Below are positions 1-6,560 of a stretch of DNA of 30,226 bases, piece after piece; the stretch's first letter is position 1; every line of letters starts with the position of its first letter. The stretch is from JBCBGF01 sp039820585 (lineage in GTDB: Bacteria; Pseudomonadota; Alphaproteobacteria; Rhodobacterales; Rhodobacteraceae), in assembly GCA_039820585.1 (NCBI GenBank), contig JBCBPV010000040.1, positions 1-30,226 of the forward strand, written 5' to 3'. The notes below the pieces were generated by a model, which was given only the letters and a program-made list of their open reading frames with translations, did not search any database and was not told the origin of the DNA. The position numbers were made by a program, and so were the translations under genes.

Positions 1-37
1 CCTCTGCCGAACCCACAGGCGATCCGGAGCACCGCAA

Positions 38-1408
38 ATGTCGATACCCCAAACCGGCGGCGGGCCGATCGAACGCCATGAACAGCTTGCCGAATACCTC
101 GCCAGCGGATGCAAACCGAAGGAAGACTGGCGCATCGGGACCGAGCACGAAAAATTCGGCTATTGCCGCGATACTCTGAAGCCCCTGCCCTATGACGGCC
201 CACGGTCGGTCAAGGCGATGCTGGAAGGCCTGCGCGACCGGTTCGGATGGGACCCGGTCCTTGAGGCTGACAATATCATCGGGCTGACCAAGGGCGGGGC
301 CAACATCTCTCTCGAACCAGGCGGGCAACTGGAGCTGTCGGGCGCACCGTTGGAGACGATCCATGAGACCTGTGATGAGGTGAACGAGCACCTTGTCGAG
401 GTGCGCAGCGTGGCCGATGAGATCGGCGTGGGCTTCATTGGTCTGGGTGCCGCGCCCCATTGGACACATGAAGAGATGTCGATGATGCCCAAAGGGCGCT
501 ACCGGCTGATGACCGAGTACATGGGCCGGGTGGGCACGCACGGGACGCAGATGATGTACCGGACCTGCACGGTGCAGGTGAACCTCGACTTCGGGTCAGA
601 GGCGGACATGGTCCAGAAGATGCGGGTGGCCCTTGCATTGCAGCCGGTGGCAACAGCGCTTTTTGCCAACTCACCGTTCTTCGAGGGCAAGCTGAACGGC
701 CACAAAAGCTGGCGCAGCCGGATATGGCGCGATCTGGATGCGGACCGCACCGGCATGCTGCCCTTCGTGTTCGAAGACGGGTTCGGGTTTGAGCGGTGGG
801 TCGACTATGCGCTGGATGTGCCGATGTACTTCGTCTACCGCGACGGCACCTATATCGACGCGCGCGGGCAATCGTTCCGCGATTTCCTGAATGGCGCGCT
901 ACCGGCAATGCCCGGCGAAATCCCGACCCTGTCGGACTGGGCCGACCACCTCACCACGATCTTCCCCGAAGCGCGGGTGAAAAAGTTCATCGAAATGCGC
1001 GGGGCCGATGGCGGGCCATGGCGGCGTCTGTGCGCCCTGCCCGCCCTATGGGTGGGTCTGTGTTACGATCAGACCGCGCTCGACGCCTCATGGGATCTCG
1101 CCAAGGGCTGGGACGCCGAGACGCGCGACGCCCTGCGCGTGGCCGCCTCAGTCGATGGGCTGGACGCGAAAGTGGGCGACGTGTCGCTTTACGAGGTCGC
1201 CAAAGAGGTCGTGTCCATCGCCGAGGCCGGCCTGCGCGCCCGCGCCCGGCCCGGTGCGGGCGGGTTGATCCCCGATGAAACGCATTTCCTGAACGCGCTG
1301 AGCGAAAGCATCGAAAGCCGCCAGGTCCCCGCGGATGAGCTGATCGCCCAGTACAACGGCGCTTGGGACGGGGATGTCACGAAGGTGTTTGCGGCTTACA
1401 GCTACTAG
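38..1408 (+). CDS. gshA: Glutamate-cysteine ligase (plant/alphaproteobacterial type)
   Basis: ATP-dependent ligation of glutamate and cysteine, the first step of cytosolic glutathione synthesis. The 456-residue product has the GCS2-type signature: TEHEKFGY at residues 35-42 and ISLEPGGQLELSGAP at about 90-104, both in the glutamate/ATP-binding core. The length and the YSY C-terminus fit the plant-like class, not the 518-residue E. coli GshA. The ATG at 38 follows a GGAG at 25-28 and starts the family's conserved N-terminus. Bases 1-37 hold only the upstream edge and no gene can be assigned to them. The gene ends 2 bp before the stop codon of the convergent 88-residue gene, so there is no room for a terminator. 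Identity is sure at family level. Confidence 0.95.
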   Translation: MSIPQTGGGPIERHEQLAEYLASGCKPKEDWRIGTEHEKFGYCRDTLKPLPYDGPRSVKAMLEGLRDRFGWDPVLEADNIIGLTKGGANISLEPGGQLELSGAPLETIHETCDEVNEHLVEVRSVADEIGVGFIGLGAAPHWTHEEMSMMPKGRYRLMTEYMGRVGTHGTQMMYRTCTVQVNLDFGSEADMVQKMRVALALQPVATALFANSPFFEGKLNGHKSWRSRIWRDLDADRTGMLPFVFEDGFGFERWVDYALDVPMYFVYRDGTYIDARGQSFRDFLNGALPAMPGEIPTLSDWADHLTTIFPEARVKKFIEMRGADGGPWRRLCALPALWVGLCYDQTALDASWDLAKGWDAETRDALRVAASVDGLDAKVGDVSLYEVAKEVVSIAEAGLRARARPGAGGLIPDETHFLNALSESIESRQVPADELIAQYNGAWDGDVTKVFAAYSY

Positions 1409-1410
1409 GA

Positions 1411-1677
1411 TCAGTCGGCGATCACGTTCAGAACGAAGTCCCGCACTTTGTCCGCCGGCATCTCGCAGGGTTTCAACAGGGCTTCCCCTGACGACAGACG
1501 GTAGAGGTTCAGGCTGACGTAATCATCGCCGCCCAGTTCCTCGGCCACAAGCTTTTGACTGCGCCCGGTGGCGTAGATCGACTTCGTCACCCGGTAGCGG
1601 CGGCCAAAGGCCGTGGCGCCGTAGCCCCCCAGGGGCAGTGAATCGAATGCCTCCAGAAACACCGGATCCGCCGTCAT
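1411..1677 (-). CDS. Conserved small protein of unknown function, last gene of the pyrB operon
   Basis: An 88-residue soluble protein I do not recognise by family. It has no signal peptide or membrane segment. It starts with an acidic stretch, has a basic middle (GRRYRVTKSIYATGRSQK) and a mixed alpha/beta look, and a single Cys near residue 70. The ATG at 1677 has a good ribosome site (GAAGGACG) a few bases upstream. It lies 17 bp after plsY on the same strand, so it is probably the last gene of the pyrB-plsY transcript. Coding is supported by the ribosome site, clean spacing to plsY and lack of a better ORF on either strand. Function unknown. Confidence 0.75.
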   Translation of the reverse strand: MTADPVFLEAFDSLPLGGYGATAFGRRYRVTKSIYATGRSQKLVAEELGGDDYVSLNLYRLSSGEALLKPCEMPADKVRDFVLNVIAD

Positions 1678-1694
1678 GATCTACGTCCTTCCCT

Positions 1695-2303
1695 TCAGTC
1701 CTTTTGACCGATGCGCGGTTCTGTCCCGGCCGCGATGCGTTTGATGTTAGCGCCGTGGCGCACGAACACCAAGACCGCGAGGGCCAGGGTCAGCACGATC
1801 ATCTGGGGAAACCCCAAGAGAAACGCCCAAAGCGCCGACAGCGCAGCGGCCGCAAGGGCAGACAGGGAAGAGATACGGAAGATCAACGCGGTCACCAACC
1901 AGGTCGCGCAAGCCGCCAGACCCACGGGCCAGGCCAAGGCAAGCAGTGTCCCCAGAAACGTGGCAACACCTTTGCCGCCTTTGAATTGCAGCCAGATCGG
2001 AAACAGATGGCCCAGAAACGCGCACAGCCCGGCCACCTGTGCGGCGTCTTCGCCAACCGCCGCGCGGGCCAACAAAACCGCGATCCCGCCTTTGCCCGCA
2101 TCAAGGATCAGCGTGAGGAACGCCGCAAGCTTGTTGCCCGTGCGCAGGACATTCGTCGCCCCGATATTCCCCGACCCGACGCTGCGCAAATCGCCCAGGC
2201 CAAAGAGCCGCGCCATGACAACCCCGAAGGGCACCGAACCCAGCAGATAGGCCGCCACGGCCACGGCGATCAGCGCAAGCGGGGAAGAGGCGAGTTCTGG
2301 CAC
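1695..2303 (-). CDS. plsY: Glycerol-3-phosphate acyltransferase PlsY
   Basis: Inner-membrane enzyme that transfers the acyl group of acyl-phosphate to glycerol-3-phosphate, making lysophosphatidate for phospholipid synthesis. The 202-residue protein carries the three PlsY motifs: GSGNIGATNVLR, LGHLFPIWLQFKGGKGVAT (the GGKG loop) and a C-terminal HGANIKRIAAGTEPR segment. Hydrophobic stretches match the family's five membrane passes. The start is GTG at 2303, 2 bp after the upstream stop codon (TAG CG GTG), so translation is probably coupled to the dihydroorotase-like gene. Its presence in a pyrimidine operon links nucleotide and phospholipid precursor supply by co-transcription only; no biochemical link is implied. 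Confidence 0.95.
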   Translation of the reverse strand: MPELASSPLALIAVAVAAYLLGSVPFGVVMARLFGLGDLRSVGSGNIGATNVLRTGNKLAAFLTLILDAGKGGIAVLLARAAVGEDAAQVAGLCAFLGHLFPIWLQFKGGKGVATFLGTLLALAWPVGLAACATWLVTALIFRISSLSALAAAALSALWAFLLGFPQMIVLTLALAVLVFVRHGANIKRIAAGTEPRIGQKD

Positions 2304-2305
2304 CG

Positions 2306-3571
2306 CTAGCCCTCATGCACCCGCACGCCGCCGACCCAGGTGCCCAGCACCCGACCCTGAAGGCGCGCGCCATCGAACGGCGTATTCTTCGATTTCGAGC
2401 GTAAGGTGAACCGGTCGAGGACGAAGGGCACATCGGCATCGAACAGAACCAGATCCGCGGGCGCGCCAACGGACAGCCGCCCGGTTTCCAGGCCAAGGCG
2501 CTTTGACGGGTTCAGCGCCATCGCGCGGAACAGCATGGGCAGGTCCAGAAGATCGGCGTGGTAAAGGCGCAGGGCGGCGGGTAGCAACGTCTCCAACGCC
2601 ACCGCGCCAGAGGCCGCCTCTTCAAACGGGAGGCGCTTGGATTCTTCGTCCTGCGGGGTGTGCATGGAAGATATCACGTCGATCACACCGCTGCCAATCG
2701 CCTCGACGCAGGCGAGCCGGTCATCTTCCGACCGCAGCGGGGGCTTCACTTTGAAAAACGTGCGATAATCGCCCACATCCAGCTCATTCAGCGTCAGGTG
2801 GTGGATCGACACTCCCGCCGTCACATCCAACCCATGATCCTTCGCCCGCTGCAACCGCGCCAAAGACCGCGCCGTCGTCACCTGATCGGCGTGGTAGCGC
2901 ACCCCCGTCATCTCAACCAGCGCCAGATCACGATCCAGGCCAAGCCGCTCGGCCATGGGCGACACCGCGGGCAGGCCCTTAAGCGAGGCGAACTTGCCAC
3001 TGGTCGCCGCCGCACCTGCAGACAGCCCGGGGTCTTGCGGGTGGCCAATGACCAGCGCGCCGAGTGACCGGGCATAGGTCAGGCAGCGTGACAGCACCTT
3101 GTTGTCGGCCACCACGCTGTCGCAATCGGTAAAGGCCACGGCACCGGCATCTTGCAGAAACCCGATCTCCACCATCTCACGCCCCGACCGGCCCCGGGTC
3201 AGCGCGGCCATCGGCAAAACACGCACAGGGGCCGCCTCATTGGCGCGGCGGGTGACGAATTCCAGAACTTCGGGATTATCAATCGCCGGCGTCGTATCGG
3301 GCCGTGTGACCATGGTGGTCACGCCGCCCGCAGCCGCCGCCTGCCCGGCTGAGCGAAAGCTTTCCTTGTGCCGCTCCCCGGGCTCGGACACCTTGCAACC
3401 GATATCCACGATCCCCGGCGCGAGGCATTTGCCGCCGCAATCCACGACCTCGGCAGCGGTCAGACTAGCGGGGTCCACGATACGACCGTCCTGTACGGCC
3501 AACTCGCCAAGCGTATCCGTTTCGGACTCGGGGTCTATCAGGCGCGCGTTCTTGAACACTGTCGCCGTCAT
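2306..3571 (-). CDS. pyrC': Dihydroorotase-like protein without catalytic residues (PyrC')
   Basis: A 421-residue member of the dihydroorotase/amidohydrolase family that looks inactive. Active enzymes have a DxHxHxREPG metal- and substrate-binding motif. Here the aligned stretch (residues 56-65) reads DIGCKVSEPG, so both metal-binding His and the substrate Arg are gone. The usual TDHAPH motif with the catalytic Asp is SMHTPQ (302-307), and MPNT is TRPDT. The rest of the fold, with PGIVD, AAAGGVTT and the C-terminal GAPADLVLFD, is kept. In Pseudomonas, a catalytically dead PyrC' encoded beside pyrB is needed to assemble aspartate transcarbamoylase, and that role is inferred here. I chose the ATG at 3571, not the upstream extension, because it gives the family N-terminus and a 4-bp ATGA overlap with the preceding gene. 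A catalytic PyrC should be encoded elsewhere. Confidence 0.88.
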   Translation of the reverse strand: MTATVFKNARLIDPESETDTLGELAVQDGRIVDPASLTAAEVVDCGGKCLAPGIVDIGCKVSEPGERHKESFRSAGQAAAAGGVTTMVTRPDTTPAIDNPEVLEFVTRRANEAAPVRVLPMAALTRGRSGREMVEIGFLQDAGAVAFTDCDSVVADNKVLSRCLTYARSLGALVIGHPQDPGLSAGAAATSGKFASLKGLPAVSPMAERLGLDRDLALVEMTGVRYHADQVTTARSLARLQRAKDHGLDVTAGVSIHHLTLNELDVGDYRTFFKVKPPLRSEDDRLACVEAIGSGVIDVISSMHTPQDEESKRLPFEEAASGAVALETLLPAALRLYHADLLDLPMLFRAMALNPSKRLGLETGRLSVGAPADLVLFDADVPFVLDRFTLRSKSKNTPFDGARLQGRVLGTWVGGVRVHEG

Positions 3572-4125
3572 TCCCCGCCTCCGCCGCCCACCAGAAACAC
3601 CAGGACCCCGGCAATCACCGCGCCGATCAGGGCCACCGCCCATCCCGACAGTCCGCGCTTGAGCGGGGGCTCAGCCGCAGCACCTGCCACCACCCCTTCG
3701 GCACTCTCTGCCGACAGCGTGTCCATCGCAGGCACGGCAGGCGGTTCGCGGTAGGTGGCAACCAGGCGCAGCGGCTCTCGCACGGTCAGGTCATAGGCCG
3801 CCCCGCCAAACGCCGCCGAGACGATCACCGCAATGCACCCGTCCAGCGCATCCAGCCGATCGGCATCCGACGACAAAGCAGGGTCGCTGACGCCGTAGCC
3901 GTCCACCAGATACGCAGGCAGGCCCAGATCGGCGATGTCTTCCGATGCAAACAGTTCCACATAGTCAGGGTTCAGCCCCGGCACGCCCAGCGCCTCGGCC
4001 AGGATTTCCGGCCCACCTTCGTCAAACGCGCGCAGGAACCCCCGCGCCTCTTTTGGGGGCAAATCGACGGCAAACACCCGCAGCACCCCGCGTTCATGGG
4101 CGGCAACCTCGACACGGGCGGTCAT
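3568..4125 (-). CDS. C-terminally membrane-anchored protein of unknown function between pyrB and pyrC'
   Basis: A 185-residue protein I cannot assign to a named family. Residues 1 to about 125 form an acidic, probably cytosolic domain. About 30 low-complexity Ala/Glu/Pro-rich residues follow, then one C-terminal hydrophobic helix (WAVALIGAVIAGVLVFLV) ending in Gly-Gly-Gly-Gly-Gly-Glu, which gives a tail-anchored topology. It overlaps pyrB by 4 bp upstream and pyrC' by 4 bp downstream (both ATGA), so its translation is coupled to two aspartate-transcarbamoylase genes. This placement suggests a role near that complex, for instance attaching it to the membrane where class 2 dihydroorotate dehydrogenase sits, but that is inference. 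Confidence 0.85.
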   Translation of the reverse strand: MTARVEVAAHERGVLRVFAVDLPPKEARGFLRAFDEGGPEILAEALGVPGLNPDYVELFASEDIADLGLPAYLVDGYGVSDPALSSDADRLDALDGCIAVIVSAAFGGAAYDLTVREPLRLVATYREPPAVPAMDTLSAESAEGVVAGAAAEPPLKRGLSGWAVALIGAVIAGVLVFLVGGGGGE

Positions 4126-5078
4126 ACCAGCACCCCTTGCTCGCGACGCAGAACACGCTGGTTTCGGGCCAACAGGTCCATCGCAGCCATGCGCACGGCC
4201 ACCCCCATCTCGACCTGATCTTGGATGACCGAGCGGTTGATGTCGTCGGCCAGCGTGCCATCAATTTCCACCCCGCGATTCATCGGGCCGGGATGCATGA
4301 CGATGGCATTGGCGTCTGCATGGCCAAGCTTGTCCTCATCCAGCCCGAAACGGTGATAATATTCGCGCTCTGACGGGATGAACGCGCCATCCATCCGCTC
4401 TCTCTGAAGCCGCAGCATCATCACGACGTCGGCGTCCTTCAGCCCCTCGGCCATGTCGTCAAACACCTCGACCCCCCAATCGGCCACCCCTGCCGGCATG
4501 AGCGTCGGAGGCCCGATCAGGCGCACGCGGTTTTCCATCTTGCCCAGAAGCAGGATATTCGACCGCGCCACCCGGCTGTGGGCGATATCCCCGCAAATCG
4601 CGATGCGCAGGCGGTGCAGCCGCCCCTTCGCGCGGCGGATCGTCAAGGCGTCCAGCAGCGCTTGCGTGGGATGCTCATGCCGCCCGTCGCCCGCGTTCAA
4701 CACCGCGCAATTCACCTTATCCGCCAGCAGGTTAACCGCGCCGGAATGCGGGTGCCGTACGACCAGAAGATCGGGGTGCATCGCGTTCAGCGTCATCGCC
4801 GTATCAATCAGCGTCTCACCCTTTTTGATCGACGACGCCTGCAACCCCATGTTCATCACATCCGCGCCCAACCGCTTGCCCGCCAGCTCAAAACTTGCCT
4901 GCGTGCGGGTCGAGGCCTCAAAGAACATGTTGATCTGGGTAAGACCGGCGAGGGCGTCGGAATGCTTCACATCGCGGCGGTTCAGCGAGACATAGCTTTC
5001 GGCCAGGTCCAGGACCGACACGATATCTTCCGGGCTCAGATGATCGATCCCCAGAAGATGCCTTGCGCGAAATGTCAT
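4122..5078 (-). CDS. pyrB: Aspartate carbamoyltransferase catalytic subunit
   Basis: Condenses carbamoyl phosphate with aspartate to N-carbamoyl-aspartate, the committed step of pyrimidine synthesis. The 318-residue product has the carbamoyl-phosphate motif EASTRTQASFE (54-64), the SIKKGE loop (83-88) that supplies the active-site Lys, RHPHSG (109-114), HPTQALLDALTIR from residue 136, and MHPGPMNRGVEI near residue 260. Length is typical for a catalytic chain. No pyrI regulatory gene is nearby; instead the next genes are a membrane-anchored protein and a dihydroorotase-like pseudoenzyme, as in class A aspartate transcarbamoylases. It is first in its operon, behind the promoter at 5106-5134, which leaves a leader of only about 20 nt, too short for an attenuator. 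Confidence 0.97.
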   Translation of the reverse strand: MTFRARHLLGIDHLSPEDIVSVLDLAESYVSLNRRDVKHSDALAGLTQINMFFEASTRTQASFELAGKRLGADVMNMGLQASSIKKGETLIDTAMTLNAMHPDLLVVRHPHSGAVNLLADKVNCAVLNAGDGRHEHPTQALLDALTIRRAKGRLHRLRIAICGDIAHSRVARSNILLLGKMENRVRLIGPPTLMPAGVADWGVEVFDDMAEGLKDADVVMMLRLQRERMDGAFIPSEREYYHRFGLDEDKLGHADANAIVMHPGPMNRGVEIDGTLADDINRSVIQDQVEMGVAVRMAAMDLLARNQRVLRREQGVLV

Positions 5079-5105
5079 GGAAGTGGCCTGTCGCTGATTT
5101 GCCCG

Positions 5106-5134
5106 CTTATAGAAAGCGGTTAACCGGGCGACAA
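5106..5134 (-). promoter_or_regulatory. Sigma-70-type promoter for the pyrB operon
   Basis: On the minus strand TTGTCG (5129-5134) and TATAAG (5106-5111) are separated by exactly 17 bp, which is 4 of 6 and 5 of 6 matches to consensus. Transcription would start near 5099, about 20 nt before the pyrB ATG. A 6-bp inverted repeat (CCGCTT at 5103-5108, AAGCGG at 5114-5119) overlaps the -10 box and could be an operator. Called from sequence match and placement only. Confidence 0.6.
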
Positions 5135-5137
5135 GGA

Positions 5138-5166
5138 TTTACGTTACCCCTGCGGACGCCTAGCTT
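5138..5166 (+). promoter_or_regulatory. Candidate promoter for udg-moaB giving a leaderless mRNA
   Basis: TTTACG (5138-5143) and TAGCTT (5161-5166) lie 17 bp apart on the plus strand. A start about 7 nt after the -10 box falls on the A of the udg ATG at 5173. There is no Shine-Dalgarno sequence before this ATG, which agrees with a leaderless transcript. It sits back to back with the pyrB promoter. Confidence 0.45.
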
Positions 5167-5172
5167 TAGCGG

Positions 5173-5931
5173 ATGGAATCCCTTGATGCATTGGCAGCCC
5201 TTGAATGGCAGGTGGACCTTGGCGCGACCGAGGCAATCGGCGATGCGCCGATCAATCGCTACGACGCGCCCTCAGTTGTCGAACCCGCCCCGAAAGCCGC
5301 AGCGGAGGCACCTGCCCTGGCGCCAATGACCGACCCGGTGGCCGAGGCCGAAGCAGCCGCAAAGGGCGCAGCCACGCTTGCCGACCTGCGCGACGCCATG
5401 GCCGCCTATCCCCATTGCGAGCTGCGCAAGGGTGCACGGAACCTCGTCTTCTCCGACGGCAACCCCGCCGCCCGCCTGATGATCATCGGCGAAGCGCCTG
5501 GGCGCGATGAGGATATGGAAGGCCGCCCCTTCGTGGGCCGGGCGGGGCAGCTTCTGGACAAGATGCTGGCCGCAATTGCGATGGACCGCGCGTCACCCGA
5601 CGCAGAGGCCGCGGTCTACATCACCAACATCCTGCCCTGGCGTCCGCCGCAGAACCGCGATCCCGAACCGCTTGAAATGGCAATGATGCTGCCCTTCGTG
5701 CGGCGCCACATCGAACTGGCCGACCCGCAAGCGCTGGTTCTGATGGGCAATATCGCGTGTCAGGCGCTGTTGGGCCGCAAAGGCATCACCCGCCTGCGCG
5801 GCACCTGGACCGAGGCGGCAAACCTGCCCACCCTGCCGATGTTCCACCCTGCTTATCTCTTGCGCAATCCAGCGGCCAAGCGCCATGCATGGCACGACCT
5901 TCTGATGCTGAAACAGAAACTGAACACCTGA
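5173..5931 (+). CDS. Family-4-type uracil-DNA glycosylase
   Basis: Removes uracil from DNA to begin base-excision repair. The 252-residue protein has the family-4 motif GEAPGRDEDMEGRPFVGRAG (about 107-126), a TNILPWRPPQNR segment and the second active-site motif HPAYLLR near the C-terminus. Residues 1 to about 65 are an Ala/Pro/Glu-rich extension of low complexity that is probably disordered. Only two Cys occur in the whole protein (in PHCELRKG and NIACQALL). Classic family-4 enzymes bind a 4Fe-4S cluster with four Cys, so the cluster is probably absent. The KRRIH signature of UdgX is not present. The stop overlaps the moaB ATG by one base (TGATG), implying coupled translation. Confidence 0.9.
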   Translation: MESLDALAALEWQVDLGATEAIGDAPINRYDAPSVVEPAPKAAAEAPALAPMTDPVAEAEAAAKGAATLADLRDAMAAYPHCELRKGARNLVFSDGNPAARLMIIGEAPGRDEDMEGRPFVGRAGQLLDKMLAAIAMDRASPDAEAAVYITNILPWRPPQNRDPEPLEMAMMLPFVRRHIELADPQALVLMGNIACQALLGRKGITRLRGTWTEAANLPTLPMFHPAYLLRNPAAKRHAWHDLLMLKQKLNT

Positions 5932-6473
5932 TGTCGCGCATCGACGATACCCTGCCCTTCCACCCGGTCCGCATCGCGATCCTGTCGGTGTCCGACACCC
6001 GCAGCGCCGCCGATGACCGGTCTGGCGACACCCTGGTGGCGCGATTGGAGGGCGCGGGCCATACGCTCGCCGCCCGCACGATGCTGCGCGATGACCGGGC
6101 CGCGATTTCAGGGCAACTGCGCGACTGGTGCGCAGACCCAGATATCGACGTCATCATCTCAACCGGCGGCACCGGCCTGACCGGGCGCGATGTGACCGTC
6201 GAGGCGCATCGCGACGTGTACGAGAAAGAGATCGACGCCTTTGGCACCGTCTTCACCATGGTCTCGATGCAAAAGATCGGCACCTCCGCCGTGCAAAGCC
6301 GCGCAACCGGCGGTGTGTCGAACGGCACCTACCTGTTTGCCCTGCCCGGCAGCACCGGTGCCTGCAAGGATGCGTGGGATGAAATTCTGGCCCTTCAATT
6401 CGACAGCCGGCACCGCCCCTGCAACTTCGTGGAAATAATGCCCCGCCTCGATGAGCATCTGCGACGGAAATGA
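5931..6473 (+). CDS. moaB: Molybdenum cofactor biosynthesis protein MoaB (MogA/MoaB family)
   Basis: Molybdopterin adenylyltransferase-type protein that activates molybdopterin with AMP before molybdenum insertion. The 180-residue product shows the family core: ILSVSDTR near the start, STGGTGLTGRDVT in the middle (molybdopterin-binding loop) and ALPGSTGACKDAWDEI followed by RHRPCNFVEIMPRL at the C-terminus. The ATG at 5931 overlaps the udg stop; an in-frame extension upstream runs inside udg and is rejected. It is the second gene of the udg operon, 10 kb from the main Moco operon at 16727-20842. No terminator hairpin follows. Confidence 0.93.
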   Translation: MSRIDDTLPFHPVRIAILSVSDTRSAADDRSGDTLVARLEGAGHTLAARTMLRDDRAAISGQLRDWCADPDIDVIISTGGTGLTGRDVTVEAHRDVYEKEIDAFGTVFTMVSMQKIGTSAVQSRATGGVSNGTYLFALPGSTGACKDAWDEILALQFDSRHRPCNFVEIMPRLDEHLRRK

Positions 6474-6560
6474 TGCACGCTATCGTATAACGCTTGTGAT
6501 TTGGATAAACCCACGCAAACCCTAACTATATTGGGTCGAAGCAAGCGAAAGACGGGACAT

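Noticed and set aside
1..37. Possible end of an upstream gene
   Set aside because: No stop codon or recognisable C-terminus can be tied to a protein in this short stretch.
5079..5172. Attenuator or PyrR site before pyrB
   Set aside because: The predicted leader is only about 20 nt and lacks a terminator; the small hairpin there overlaps the promoter instead.
6501..6560. TTG start for the RND adaptor, 20 codons upstream of the chosen ATG
   Set aside because: It would put polar residues before the membrane anchor and lies in the likely promoter region.
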